DNA of 64,000 bases from Paractinoplanes rishiriensis (GTDB taxonomy: Bacteria; Actinomycetota; Actinomycetes; Mycobacteriales; Micromonosporaceae), in assembly GCF_016862375.1 (NCBI RefSeq), contig NZ_BOMV01000023.1, forward strand, positions 54,724-118,723. Reading direction: 5' to 3'. The first letter of the stretch is position 1. Every line of letters starts with the position of its first letter. Below, piece by piece: positions 33,275 to 42,459 of this stretch. Under the pieces are notes generated by a model. The model saw only the letters and a program-made list of their open reading frames with translations, ran no database searches and was not told the origin of the DNA. The position numbers were made by a program, and so were the translations under genes.

Positions 33275-35170
33275 CTAGTTCACGAAGACCAGCAACCCGT
33301 TCGCCGGAATCGTGAGCGCCGCCGACTGCGCGAAGCCGTGCCGCCCCGGCCGGTCCGCCCGCACCGAGCCGCCGTTGCCCGCCACCCACGGGTTCGGCCA
33401 GTGGTCGTACCAGTCGGTGTTGAACGCCTCGCGCCAGCGGCCCGGCTGCGGCAGGCCCAGCTCGTACCCGTACAGGATCTGCTCTTTGAAGCTGAGCACC
33501 ACCACCACGTTGTCGCGCTGGTAGGCCAGGACCCGGTTGTCCTCGTCGGGCGCATACACGTGGAGCGCGTCGGACCGCAGCGCCGGCAGTTCCCGGCGCA
33601 GCGCGATCAGGTCGGTGGTGCAGCGCAGGAAGTCGGCCATGTGCCGGTCGCCGCCGAGCGCGCCGTCCCACCAGATCCGCCGGTCGGTGCGCCCGGGGCT
33701 GTCCGACCACAGCTTGTCCTCGAGAAACTCCTGGCCCATGAACAGCATCGGCGTGCCGGGCGCGGTCAGCAGCACGCCGGTCGCCACCCGGGAGCGGCTC
33801 CGCGCGTACCAGGACCGGGGATTGCTGGCATCCGCCAGCGAGGCGATGCGTGGGTCGCGGTGGTCGTCCATGTCCAGCACGAGGTCATGATTTTCCAGGC
33901 ACTGGTACGCCTGCCAGGCGTGCCGCAGGTGCGCGGGGCGATGCAGGCCACGGGCCAGGCGGCCGACGCCGACCGGTCCGGACCCGCCGCGCGCGACGTC
34001 GTGCAGCACGTCCCGCACCGCGTCCCGCAGCCCGTCGGCGTAGCCCAGGTCGAAGCCCATCCCGGCGGGCGGCGGCTGGACCGCGAGCCAGCGGTGCTCG
34101 CCCCAGTACTCGGCGATCAGCGCGGCGGACGGCTTGCGCTCGTGCAGCGCCGCGGTCATCTCCTGGCAGAAACCCCGGCCGCCCATCCGGTCGATCACGC
34201 TGACCTCGTCGAAGCGCAGGCCGTCGGCGTGGTACTCGTCCAGGAACAGGGCCGCGTTGTCGGTGAGGAACGCGCGCACCTCGGGCCGGTGGAACGCGAA
34301 GACCCGCCCGCCGGCCCAGCCCTGATCCGAGAAGTAGGCGTTGTTGTGCGGCCCCGGGTCGGCCGGCAGGTCGATGTAGTCGAGGCTCTGCCGGTCGAGG
34401 CCGCCGCCGGCGTGGTTGTAGACGACGTCGAACAGCACCGCGATCCCGTACAGGTGGCAGACGTCGACGAACGCCTTGAGCTGGGCGGCCTGCCCGGCCA
34501 GCTGCTCCGGCTTGAGCGGGTCGGCGCCGCGCTCGGCGAGCAGCGCGTTGACCGCCTCGAGGTGGGGGCCCAGGTCGTCGGGGTCGAGGCAGTAGTCCAT
34601 CTCGGGCGAGAAGAGGTCGGTGCCGTTGTAGCCGAGGCTCCACTCGCCCTGGAACTCGACCACCGGCAGCGGCTGGATCGCGGTCACGCCGAGCCGGGCC
34701 AGGTAGGGCACCCGCCGCAGGGCGTCGAGGAACTTGGCCGGGCCGCGGCCGGAGCCGGAGAAGACGCCGACGTGCAGCTGGTAGACGATCAGGTCGGTGA
34801 ACCGGGGCGGGGTCCAGCCGGCGTCGTGCCAGGGGTACTCGTCCGGGTCGGCGGTCAGCCCGTCGCAGTCGGGGTACCCGTACAGCTCCAACTCCCGGGC
34901 CCGCGGGTCGCGCTTGAAGCCCCGGCCGCCGGCACCGACGACATAGAACCGATATTTCCGGCCGGTCCCGACACCGCGGAAGAACCCGCCCCAAACCCCG
35001 GCGGCGTCCCGCACCAATTCAAGGTCGTCATTACCTTCGGGATGTTGTTCATCGAAGGCGATATATACACGTTCGGCGGCCGGCGCCCAGAATCGGACGG
35101 CGAGACCGCCCGGTAGCAGCGTGGCGCCCAGCGGTGTACGTGGCGTGAGGTTCTCCTGGGACGCGGGCAT
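33275..35170 (-). CDS. GH13 alpha-glucan-active enzyme, GlgB/TreZ-like
   Basis: A 631-residue enzyme with an N-terminal CBM48 domain (LGATLLPGGLAVRFWAPAAE) and a GH13 barrel. Catalytic residues are complete: nucleophile D321 in LRFDEVS, acid/base E354 in IAEYWGE, and D429 in LENHDL; the first conserved region is DVVYNHAGG. The layout is close to 1,4-alpha-glucan branching enzymes and maltooligosyltrehalose trehalohydrolases, and I cannot separate these by eye. There are no other glg or tre genes nearby. An ECF-type promoter-like sequence lies about 85-110 bp upstream. Confidence 0.85.
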   Translation of the reverse strand: MPASQENLTPRTPLGATLLPGGLAVRFWAPAAERVYIAFDEQHPEGNDDLELVRDAAGVWGGFFRGVGTGRKYRFYVVGAGGRGFKRDPRARELELYGYPDCDGLTADPDEYPWHDAGWTPPRFTDLIVYQLHVGVFSGSGRGPAKFLDALRRVPYLARLGVTAIQPLPVVEFQGEWSLGYNGTDLFSPEMDYCLDPDDLGPHLEAVNALLAERGADPLKPEQLAGQAAQLKAFVDVCHLYGIAVLFDVVYNHAGGGLDRQSLDYIDLPADPGPHNNAYFSDQGWAGGRVFAFHRPEVRAFLTDNAALFLDEYHADGLRFDEVSVIDRMGGRGFCQEMTAALHERKPSAALIAEYWGEHRWLAVQPPPAGMGFDLGYADGLRDAVRDVLHDVARGGSGPVGVGRLARGLHRPAHLRHAWQAYQCLENHDLVLDMDDHRDPRIASLADASNPRSWYARSRSRVATGVLLTAPGTPMLFMGQEFLEDKLWSDSPGRTDRRIWWDGALGGDRHMADFLRCTTDLIALRRELPALRSDALHVYAPDEDNRVLAYQRDNVVVVLSFKEQILYGYELGLPQPGRWREAFNTDWYDHWPNPWVAGNGGSVRADRPGRHGFAQSAALTIPANGLLVFVN

Positions 35171-35253
35171 CGTTTGAGGCTAGTTCCGCCCGAGAGCTCT
35201 GAAGTAGCAGATCACGGACTCTCGAAAAAACTTATAGAGACAGAGCTGTTGCA

Positions 35254-35279
35254 TAAACGCTTCTTTCGGTGTCTCATTC
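35254..35279 (-). promoter_or_regulatory. ECF-type promoter candidate for the GH13 gene
   Basis: On the minus strand GGAAT (35279-35275), 16 bp, then CGTTT (35258-35254), in an unusually AT-rich patch 84 bp before the start at 35170. It resembles GGAA(C/T)-N16-CGTT promoters of ECF sigma factors, two of which are encoded within 3 kb. Pattern match only. Confidence 0.35.
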
Positions 35280-35452
35280 CTGTCAACCGCGTCGCCACTC
35301 GGAAGGCCGCCCCCCGTCGGCCGGACGAGAGCCGGATGGGATATCCGACCGCAGCGCGCCTGTGGACGTACAGGCGCGCCCTCGGTTTGGCCGGCGTGGT
35401 CGCGGGTGGATGGCCGCCACCGCCCGCTCGTGGCCGCGTCACGCGGCCGCTC

Positions 35453-35487
35453 GGCGGGCCGCTCTCCTACCGGGAGGGCGGCCCGCC
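35453..35487 (-). terminator. Hairpin downstream of the DoxX-like gene
   Basis: Perfect 10 bp stem GGCGGGCCGC (35453-35462) with GCGGCCCGCC (35478-35487), 12 bp past the stop of the membrane protein gene ending at 35500. The remaining gap (35171-35452) holds the GH13 promoter region and no gene I can support. Confidence 0.75.
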
Positions 35488-35499
35488 GAAACTAGTGAG

Positions 35500-36519
35500 T
35501 CAGACGGTCACCGGCTTGGGAGTCCGGCGCGGCAGGGCAGGCAGCCGGCGCACCAGCGGAGCCGTCGTCGCGTGCGAGCCGTACGCGAGCAGGGCCAGGA
35601 AGACGCCGTAGACGGGCAGGTGGCCGAGCAGCTCAGTGCCGCCGAACAGCAGCAGGGTGGCGTTGAACGGGATGCCGGCGACCAGCACCGCGACCTGCGG
35701 CAGCGCGCCCGAGATGACCAGCAGCCCGAACAGCAGCTCGGTGGCACCCGCGACCGCCACGAAGGTGTCGGCCGGCACCTGGATGCCGACCAGCGCGAAC
35801 ACGTCCAGCTGCGGGAACAGCCGCAGGGTCTCGCGGGCCAGCGCCGGGTTGGCCAGCTTCTCGGCGAAGGCCAGGGTGATCAGCGCGCCGCCGGCACCGA
35901 TCCGCAGCGCGAGCAGCGCGTTGCCCAGGGCCGCGGCGTCCGGCTCGACCCGGCCGAAGGTGCCGTCCGACGGCGGCACGAAGGCCAGGAAGACCGCGAC
36001 GCCCAGCAGGTCCATCGCGGAGAGCAGGCCGACCGGTCCGGTGAACAGCAGCGCGAACGGGCCGGCCAGGGCCAGCAGGATGGCGGCCGGGCGCAGCCGG
36101 ATGCCGGTGATGAACCAGACGCCCAGCGCGCCCTCGATCAGCAGCAGGTAGCTGTGGTCGCCGACCGCGAGGTCATGGGTGAGGAAGTGCCCGGTCACGG
36201 CCGCGGCCAGCAGCGAGACACCGAGGTGGACGGCGAGCAGGCGAGGCACGTACGGGACCACCTTGCCGACGAACCGCAGCGGCCGCAGCTCCGGCGTGGG
36301 CAGGTGGTTGAGGGCCACGTAACGCCAGGCCAGGGTCACACCGACCACGGCCAGGATGAGCGCGAGGGTGACCGGCCGCCAGGCGAACGACCAGTCGGTG
36401 GGGTAGCTGCCCGGGTCCGGTACGAACCACTTCTCGTGGGCCTGCGCCGGGCTGGCGATCCCGAGGACGGCGGCGCCCGCCGCGATGACGGCGCCGAGGC
36501 AGGTGCGGGTGCGGATCAT
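35500..36519 (-). CDS. Multi-pass membrane protein, DoxX-like C-terminal half
   Basis: A 339-residue protein. It begins with a signal-like sequence (LGAVIAAGAAVLGIASPAQA, cleavage after AQA), a short periplasmic HEKWFVPDPGSYP segment, and then about eight membrane helices. The second half (ALITLAFAEKLANPALARE, then VAGATELLFGLLVISG) resembles DoxX/MauE-type quinone- or thiol-linked membrane proteins. Function is unassigned. ATG 36519 fits the signal peptide. A strong hairpin follows the gene; upstream lies the ECF42 sigma gene end. Confidence 0.7.
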   Translation of the reverse strand: MIRTRTCLGAVIAAGAAVLGIASPAQAHEKWFVPDPGSYPTDWSFAWRPVTLALILAVVGVTLAWRYVALNHLPTPELRPLRFVGKVVPYVPRLLAVHLGVSLLAAAVTGHFLTHDLAVGDHSYLLLIEGALGVWFITGIRLRPAAILLALAGPFALLFTGPVGLLSAMDLLGVAVFLAFVPPSDGTFGRVEPDAAALGNALLALRIGAGGALITLAFAEKLANPALARETLRLFPQLDVFALVGIQVPADTFVAVAGATELLFGLLVISGALPQVAVLVAGIPFNATLLLFGGTELLGHLPVYGVFLALLAYGSHATTAPLVRRLPALPRRTPKPVTV

Positions 36520-36589
36520 GACGGGTCCAGCTCCATTCGCGTGTCGTTCTCGCCAGTTCCCTACGACACGACAGAGCTGATCATGAGCG

Positions 36590-37879
36590 TCACGGGCGAA
36601 GTAGGGACCAAGGTCCCGAACCCGTCAGTTCCTCGGCGCGGGCGGTCAGGAAGCGCCGTTCGGCGGCGTTGCCGGCCAGTTCGGCGGCGCGGCGGTAGGC
36701 GCCGGCGGCCTCGGCCGTCCGGTCCAGGCGCCGCAGCAGGTCGGCCCGGACGGCGTGCCGCACGTGGTGCCGGTCCAGCCCGGTGAGGCCGTCGACGATC
36801 GCCAGCGCCGGACCCGGCCCGTGCACCTCGGCGAACGCGACCGCCCGGTGCAGCGCGACGACCGGCGTCGGTGTCAGTACGGCCAACAGGTCGTACAGGA
36901 CCAGGATCTGCCGCCAGTCGGTCTCCGCGGCGGTCCCGGCGTCCGCGTGCACCGCGTTGATCGCGGCCTGGAGCTGGTACGGGCCGGGCCGGTTGCGCCG
37001 CAGGCAGTCGCGCAGCACCCGCTGCCCCTCGTCGATCAGCCGCCGGTCCCAGCAGCCGCGGTCCTGGTCGGCCAGCCGGATCGGGTCGCCACCGGGACCG
37101 GTGCGGGCCGGCCGGCGGCTCTCCACCAGCAGCATGAGGGCGAGCAGGCCGGCCGGTTCGGGCTCGTCCGGCAGCAGCACGACCAGCATCCGGGCCAGCC
37201 GGATCGCCTCCGCGGTAAGGTCGGCCCGGGTCAGCTCGTCGCCGGTGCTGGCCGCGTACCCCTCGTTGAAAATCAGGTAGAGCACCGCCAGCACCGCGCC
37301 GAGCCGGGGCGCAAGCTCGTCGTCGGCCGGCACCCGGTACGGGATACCGGCGTCGCGGATCTTGCCTTTGGCCCGGCTCAGCCGCTGCCCCATGGTCGTC
37401 TCGGGCACCAGGAACGCGCGCGCGATCTCGCCGGTGGTGAGGCCGCCGAGCAGGCGCAGGGTGAGCGCCACCCGGGCCTCCGGGGCGAGCGACGGATGGC
37501 AGCAGGTGAAGATCAGCCGGAGCCGGTCGTCGCCGTTCCCGTCGCCGGGCACACCCGTCTCCCCGCCGGCGCCCGCCTCGCCACGGGTCCGGCCCGCCGC
37601 GGCCGCCTCTTCCCGGACGGCCGCCGCCTCCCGCTCGCCCCGGGCGGCTTCGCGGCGGATCCGGTCGACGGCCCGGTTCCGGGCGGTGGTGATGATCCAC
37701 CCGGCCGGGCTGGGCGGGACACCCTGCTCCGGCCAGAGCCGGACGGCCGTGACGAACGCGTCCTGCACCGCCTCCTCGGCGATCGCGATGTCGCCGAAGT
37801 GGCGGATCAGGACGGCGACCGCCCGGCCGTACTCGGCCCGGAAGATCCGCTCGATCCCGGTCATCGGTGGCTCGGTCAT
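36590..37879 (-). CDS. ECF42-type sigma factor with long C-terminal domain
   Basis: A 429-residue sigma factor. Region 2: AEYGRAVAVLIRHFGDIAIA, EEAVQDAFVTA and GWIITTARNRAVDRIRR; region 4 around ARVALTLRLLGGLTTGEIA and VPETTMGQRLSRAKGKIR. A low-complexity Arg/Glu/Gly insert (about 75-115) separates them. The last 220 residues are the helical extension typical of ECF42 (YLIFNEGYAAS, LHRAVAFAEVHGPGPAL), which is needed for activity in that group. ECF42 genes are nearly always paired with a DGPF/YCII gene, here directly upstream with a 4 bp ATGA overlap. There is no anti-sigma factor. Confidence 0.93.
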   Translation of the reverse strand: MTEPPMTGIERIFRAEYGRAVAVLIRHFGDIAIAEEAVQDAFVTAVRLWPEQGVPPSPAGWIITTARNRAVDRIRREAARGEREAAAVREEAAAAGRTRGEAGAGGETGVPGDGNGDDRLRLIFTCCHPSLAPEARVALTLRLLGGLTTGEIARAFLVPETTMGQRLSRAKGKIRDAGIPYRVPADDELAPRLGAVLAVLYLIFNEGYAASTGDELTRADLTAEAIRLARMLVVLLPDEPEPAGLLALMLLVESRRPARTGPGGDPIRLADQDRGCWDRRLIDEGQRVLRDCLRRNRPGPYQLQAAINAVHADAGTAAETDWRQILVLYDLLAVLTPTPVVALHRAVAFAEVHGPGPALAIVDGLTGLDRHHVRHAVRADLLRRLDRTAEAAGAYRRAAELAGNAAERRFLTARAEELTGSGPWSLLRP

Positions 37880-38226
37880 GTGCGGTAGGCGACCGGCCGT
37901 ACCTCGATGGCCAGCGGCGACAGCACCGCGGCGAGCCGGCCGCCCCAGGACAGGGCCGCGTCCAGATCCTCGGCCTGGATCAGCGTGAAGCCGCCGACGT
38001 GTTCCTTGCCCTCGGTGAACGGCCCGTCGGTGAGCAGCGGCTCGCCGTCCTTGGCCCGGATCACGGTGGCGCTGCTCGCCGGGTGCAGGCCGACCGCCGA
38101 GACCCAGACCCCGGCCGCCCTCATCTCGTCGTTGAGCTTGGCGAGTTCGGCCATGATCGGGTCGAGCACCTCCGGCGGCGGCGGGTCACCGTCGGGCTGG
38201 TAGATGCTGAGCAGGTACTGACGCAT
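37876..38226 (-). CDS. DGPF (YCII-related) protein, partner of the ECF42 sigma factor
   Basis: A 116-residue protein of the YCII-related fold: MRQYLLSIYQPDG at the start, the hallmark LLTDGPFTEGKEHVGGF in the middle, and a ferredoxin-like alpha/beta layout. ATG 38226 is preceded by GAGAGGAG. The family accompanies ECF42 sigma factors and is often among their targets; the biochemical role is unknown. Its stop overlaps the sigma start, so both are made from one message. Confidence 0.92.
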   Translation of the reverse strand: MRQYLLSIYQPDGDPPPPEVLDPIMAELAKLNDEMRAAGVWVSAVGLHPASSATVIRAKDGEPLLTDGPFTEGKEHVGGFTLIQAEDLDAALSWGGRLAAVLSPLAIEVRPVAYRT

Positions 38227-38319
38227 CGGAAGGCTCCTCTCTCAGGCTGCTGACACCCACTACACGATTGAGCCGTACGGGTTTTCGACAGCGCCCGGAA
38301 AATCAGGTATGCAGGACCC

Positions 38320-38655
38320 GTGACCGACCCGTACATCCACGTCGAGGTCAACCTCTTCCGTCACACGGCGACCCGCAAGATGCTGGCGTCGACCTTCGGG
38401 CTGGCCGCCGACCTGCCGACCCGGGTGACGACGGGCTGCGGCCTTCAGGTGTCGCTGGCGATGACCTCCCCCGAACCACGCAGCGTCACCTGCCTGCCAT
38501 GCCGCGAACACGCCGCCCGCTGGCACCTCCGGGCCGCCGAGGAGGTCGAGGAGATGCACCGGCTGAACGGCGTAGCCCTCGGTTTCCCGGTCGGCAACTT
38601 CGCCGCGGCAGCCCGCGAGCACCGCGACCGCGCCCGCCGCTTCGCCCAGATCTGA
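38320..38655 (+). CDS. Unknown 111-residue protein with a Cys motif
   Basis: GTG 38320 with GCAGGA at a 4-5 bp spacing. Not recognised. It has C40 in TTGCGLQ and then C58, C61 and H64 in TCLPCREH, which could bind a metal; the C-terminal half is helical (WHLRAAEEVEEMHRLN). No signal peptide or membrane helix. It diverges from the DGPF/ECF42 operon and converges with helY. Confidence 0.7.
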   Translation: MTDPYIHVEVNLFRHTATRKMLASTFGLAADLPTRVTTGCGLQVSLAMTSPEPRSVTCLPCREHAARWHLRAAEEVEEMHRLNGVALGFPVGNFAAAAREHRDRARRFAQI

Positions 38656-38726
38656 CCGCAAGCCCGCTCACCGCCGAGCCCGCGCCACCCGCGGTCCCCG
38701 CCCACCGACCCCAGCCCGGGGCGCCG

Positions 38727-41495
38727 TCACAACTCGGCCTGGTAGGCCAGCACCCCCCGGTTCACCGCGTTGATCGCCTTGCGGGCGGCGTCCCGCACCC
38801 CGGTGGAGGCAGCCGGTGCCTCCTTGACCTGGCCGAGCAGGTCGAGCACCTGGCGGGCCCAGCGCACGAAGTCACCGGCCGGCATGTCGGCGTCGTAGTG
38901 GTTGCTGCTCGCCAGCACCTGGGCGAGCGGCTCGCCCCGGGCCCACCGGTACATCGGCCAGACGAAACCGGGGTCGGGCTCGCGGGTCAGGGTCAGCCCG
39001 TGGTCGGCCTCGTCGGCGGCGATCTCGCCCCACAGCTTGGTGCAGGCGTCCACGGCCGCGGTGATCGGCCCCTTCGGCACCGTGGCCCGGTCGTCGCCCT
39101 CGCGACGCGACTCGTACAGCACCATGGACACCGCGGCGGCCAGTTCCTCGGGGGCCAGCCCCTCCCAGAGGCCCTGCCGCAGGCACTCGGCGACCAGCAG
39201 GTCGGCCTCCGACCAGATCCGGCCGAGCATCCGGCCGGCCTCGGTGACGTCGCCGGCCGGCGACAGGTAGCCGCGACCGGTGAGCACCGCGCAGACCTGG
39301 TCGAACGTGCGGGCCAGCGAACCGGTGCGGCCGGCCACCTTGTCGCGCAGGGCCTCGGTGTCGCGCTGCAGCCGGTGCCGCCGCTCGGCCCACCGGGCGT
39401 GCTCCTCGCGCTCCGCGCAGGCGTGGCACGGGTGTTGCCGCATCTGCACCTTGAGCAGGGCGATCTCGGGGTCCTCCCCGTTGCCGCCGCGACGGCTGCG
39501 GCGACCCTCGCCGTGCCGGTCGAGCCCGGTGGCGCTGACCTGCGCGGCCAGGTCGCGGCGCGCGGCCGGCGACCGGTGGTTGAAGTGTTTCGGCACCCGC
39601 AGCCGGTGCAGCACCTCGACCTCGCCCGGGAAGTCGGCCGGGCTGACCCGGCCGGCCCAGCGGTCCTGGGTGAGCACCAGCGGCCGTGGCTCGCCGAACC
39701 CGCCGTTCACCGCCTCGAGCACCACGGCGAGCCCGGCCCGGCGGCCCTGCGGCACCCGGATCACGTCGCCCACCCGCAGCCGCTCCAACGAGGACACCGC
39801 CGCGGCCCGGCGCTGCGAGGCACCCTGCCGGCTCAGCGCGCGCTCCCGCTCGTTGATCGACACCCGGATCGCAAAGTATTCGTCGAAGTCGCCGTGATGA
39901 CAGGCCGCGTCCTGCCCGTACGCCTCAATGGTTTCCTGGTTTCGTTGCACCTGACGGGCCAGCCCCACCACCGACCGGTCGGCCTGGAACTGCGCGAACG
40001 ACGACTCGAGCAGCTCGCGGGACGACTCGGCGCCGACCGTGCCGACCAGGTTGACCGCCATGTTGTACGACGGGCGGAACGACGACCGCAACGGATAGGT
40101 GCGCGTCGACGCCAGCCCGGCCACGTGCCGCGGATCGACCTCGGGGCTCCACAGCACCACGGCGTGCCCCTCGACGTCGATGCCGCGACGACCGGCCCGG
40201 CCGGTGAGCTGCGTGTATTCCCCAGGGGTCAGGTCGACGTGCGCCTCGCCGTTGAACTTGACCAGCCGTTCCAGCACCACGCAGCGGGCCGGCATGTTGA
40301 TGCCCAGGGCCAGCGTCTCGGTCGCGAAGACGGCCTTGACCAGGCCCTGCACGAAGCACTGCTCGACCGCCTCCTTGAAGGCGGGCAGCATGCCGGCGTG
40401 GTGCGCGGCGACGCCCCGCTCGAGACCGTCCAGCCACTCCCAGTAGCCCAGGACGGTCAGATCCTCGCGGGGGATGCCGGCGACCCGGGCCTCGGCGATG
40501 CGCCGGATCTCGGCCCGCTCGTCGGGGTCGGTGAGCCGCAGCCCCGCGGACAGGCACTGCTGCACCGCGGCGTCACAGCCGGCCCGGCTGAAGATGAACA
40601 GGATGGCCGGCAGCAGCCCCGCGCGTTCCAGCCGGTCGACCACCTCGGCCCGCGGCGGCGGCTGCCAGCGCCGGGACCGGCCGCCCCGGTAGCCCGGTCC
40701 GTGCGCCCGGTCAGTCAGTTCGAGCCGGCGCATCATCTCGCGGGTGTAGCGGAGAAGTTCCGGGTGCACGTCGTGCTTGCGAGCGGCGTCGGCGTCGTGG
40801 AACAGGTCGAACATCCGCCGCCCGACCAGCATGTGCTGCCACAGCGGAACCGGCCGGTGCTCGCTGACCACCACCTCGGTGTGCCCGCGAACGGTGACCA
40901 GCCAGTCCGCGAACTCCTCGTAGTTGCTGACCGTCGCGGAGAGGGAGACAAGCGTCACCGACTCGGGCAGGTGGATGATCACCTCCTCCCAGACCGCACC
41001 CCGGAACCGGTCGGCCAGGTAGTGGACCTCGTCCATCACCACATAGGCCAGCCCCGACAGCGCGGGCGACGAGGAGTAGAGCATGTTGCGCAGCACCTCG
41101 GTGGTCATCACCACCACCGGCGCATCACCGTTGATCACGTTGTCGCCGGTGAGCAGCCCCACCTTCTCCGGCCCGTACCGCTCCACCAGGTCGTGGAACT
41201 TCTGGTTGGACAGCGCCTTGATCGGCGTGGTGTAGAAGCACTTGCGCTCCCCCACCCCGTTTTGGCCCGCCCGCAGCGCCAGGTGCACCGCGAACTCACC
41301 CACCACCGTCTTGCCGGCTCCGGTGGGCGCACACACCAGCACCCCGCTGCCCCGCTCCAGCGACTCACACGCCGAGCGCTGGAAGTCGTCCAGGTCGAAG
41401 CCGACATCCAGCATGAAGTCGTCAAGCGCCGGAAACTCGGCCAGCCGGGCCGCCCGCCGCTTGGATTCCGCATACCGTTCGGCGGGACTCGTCAT
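38727..41495 (-). CDS. helY: DEAH/DEVH-box RNA helicase HelY (Ski2/Mtr4-like)
   Basis: A 922-residue superfamily 2 helicase from ATG 41495 (MTSPAERYAESKRR). Walker A CAPTGAGKT, motif Ia TTPIKALSNQK, DEVH in VMDEVHYLAD, motif III SLSATV, motif V ALGINMPAR and motif VI QLTGRAGRRGID are all present. The C-terminal third matches the rRNA-processing arch/helical region of Mtr4/HelY proteins and carries a CxxC (HPCHAC). It is proposed to unwind structured RNA during processing or decay. Its place beside tatAC and pafBC is conserved in actinobacteria. It diverges from the HAD gene across 87 bp. Confidence 0.94.
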   Translation of the reverse strand: MTSPAERYAESKRRAARLAEFPALDDFMLDVGFDLDDFQRSACESLERGSGVLVCAPTGAGKTVVGEFAVHLALRAGQNGVGERKCFYTTPIKALSNQKFHDLVERYGPEKVGLLTGDNVINGDAPVVVMTTEVLRNMLYSSSPALSGLAYVVMDEVHYLADRFRGAVWEEVIIHLPESVTLVSLSATVSNYEEFADWLVTVRGHTEVVVSEHRPVPLWQHMLVGRRMFDLFHDADAARKHDVHPELLRYTREMMRRLELTDRAHGPGYRGGRSRRWQPPPRAEVVDRLERAGLLPAILFIFSRAGCDAAVQQCLSAGLRLTDPDERAEIRRIAEARVAGIPREDLTVLGYWEWLDGLERGVAAHHAGMLPAFKEAVEQCFVQGLVKAVFATETLALGINMPARCVVLERLVKFNGEAHVDLTPGEYTQLTGRAGRRGIDVEGHAVVLWSPEVDPRHVAGLASTRTYPLRSSFRPSYNMAVNLVGTVGAESSRELLESSFAQFQADRSVVGLARQVQRNQETIEAYGQDAACHHGDFDEYFAIRVSINERERALSRQGASQRRAAAVSSLERLRVGDVIRVPQGRRAGLAVVLEAVNGGFGEPRPLVLTQDRWAGRVSPADFPGEVEVLHRLRVPKHFNHRSPAARRDLAAQVSATGLDRHGEGRRSRRGGNGEDPEIALLKVQMRQHPCHACAEREEHARWAERRHRLQRDTEALRDKVAGRTGSLARTFDQVCAVLTGRGYLSPAGDVTEAGRMLGRIWSEADLLVAECLRQGLWEGLAPEELAAAVSMVLYESRREGDDRATVPKGPITAAVDACTKLWGEIAADEADHGLTLTREPDPGFVWPMYRWARGEPLAQVLASSNHYDADMPAGDFVRWARQVLDLLGQVKEAPAASTGVRDAARKAINAVNRGVLAYQAEL

Positions 41496-41582
41496 GAACA
41501 CCAGGCTAGTGCGTGGGTACGACAACCTGCAGCACCGGCGGTTGCGTCCCGGCGCGCGGGAGCGGCTCGGTATGGTGCACCC

Positions 41583-42326
41583 GTGCCGGATGCTGTGGAA
41601 TCGACCGATCACCCTCCCCATCGGCCGGCCCGCCAGGTCGACGCCGTGCTGTTCGACTTCCACGGCACGCTGGCCCAGGTCGAGGACCCGGTGCTCTGGG
41701 TTCAGGCGGCCGCCGCGGCCTGCGGGCGAGACCTGGATCGCACCCGCGCCACGGTGCTTGCCGACCGCCTGGTGATGGCCGGACGAGCCGGCGGACCGGT
41801 GCCGCACCGGGTCCCTCCGCACCTGGCCGAGCACTGGGCCGACCGGGATCTGTACGCCCACAGCCACCGCGCCGCCTACACCGGCCTGGCCGCGACCGTG
41901 CCGACCGACGTCGAGGGTCTGGCCGACGCCCTCTACGACCGCCTGCTGGGCCCCGACGGCTGGCTACCCTACGCCGACACCGCGCCCACCCTGCGCACCC
42001 TGCACGACGCCGGCATCCGGGTGGGGGTGGTCAGCAACATCGGCTTCGACATCCGTCCCCACTTCGCCGCGTGGGGCTTGGAAGATCTGATTGACGCGTA
42101 CGCGCTGAGCTACGAAATCGGCCGAGCCAAGCCCGACCCGGCCATCTTCCTCCGCGCGTGCGGCATGCTCGGCGCCGACCCGGAACGCACCCTCATGGTC
42201 GGCGACACCCCGGCCGACGCCGGCGCGGTAAAGGCCGGCTGCGCCGCCCTGGTCCTCCCCGCGGCCGAACCGGGCCACCCCAACGGCCTGTCCGCCACCT
42301 TGGCCCTGACCGGCTGCACCACCTGA
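41583..42326 (+). CDS. HAD-superfamily hydrolase
   Basis: A 247-residue haloacid-dehalogenase-fold phosphatase, GTG 41583. Motif I is VLFDFHGTLA: the nucleophile Asp is there, but the usual Asp two residues later is His. Motif II GVVSNIGFD, motif III around GRAKPDPAIF (Lys) and motif IV MVGDTPADAGAVKAGC are standard. It probably removes phosphate from a small metabolite in the cytoplasm; the His for Asp change may alter the general-acid step. The longer frame reaching 38268 is antisense noise over helY. Confidence 0.87.
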   Translation: MPDAVESTDHPPHRPARQVDAVLFDFHGTLAQVEDPVLWVQAAAAACGRDLDRTRATVLADRLVMAGRAGGPVPHRVPPHLAEHWADRDLYAHSHRAAYTGLAATVPTDVEGLADALYDRLLGPDGWLPYADTAPTLRTLHDAGIRVGVVSNIGFDIRPHFAAWGLEDLIDAYALSYEIGRAKPDPAIFLRACGMLGADPERTLMVGDTPADAGAVKAGCAALVLPAAEPGHPNGLSATLALTGCTT

Positions 42327-42355
42327 CACCGGCCGCCGCACCATCCCGCGCCGCC

Positions 42356-42375
42356 ACACCACACCACACCACACC
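42356..42375. repeat. ACACC microsatellite
   Basis: Four perfect copies of ACACC in the 133 bp gap between the HAD gene and the small 85-residue gene. Likely slippage; no function seen. Confidence 0.8.
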
Positions 42376-42459
42376 GCGGCCGTTCGGCGGCGGCGGCGAG
42401 AACTGCCGACGGACCACCATCGCGTCGCGGACAACCGCCAACGCCGGGGCAACCCCAGC

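Noticed and set aside
32183..35116. 977-codon plus-strand frame opposite the SigG-like and GH13 genes
   Set aside because: Shadow of two clear minus-strand families; no domain-like segments.
38268..41582. Very long plus-strand open frame (part of a 1352-codon frame) opposite helY
   Set aside because: It is antisense to a complete, motif-rich helicase, with Arg/His/Gln/Pro-rich composition. Only its last 247 codons, the HAD gene, are real.
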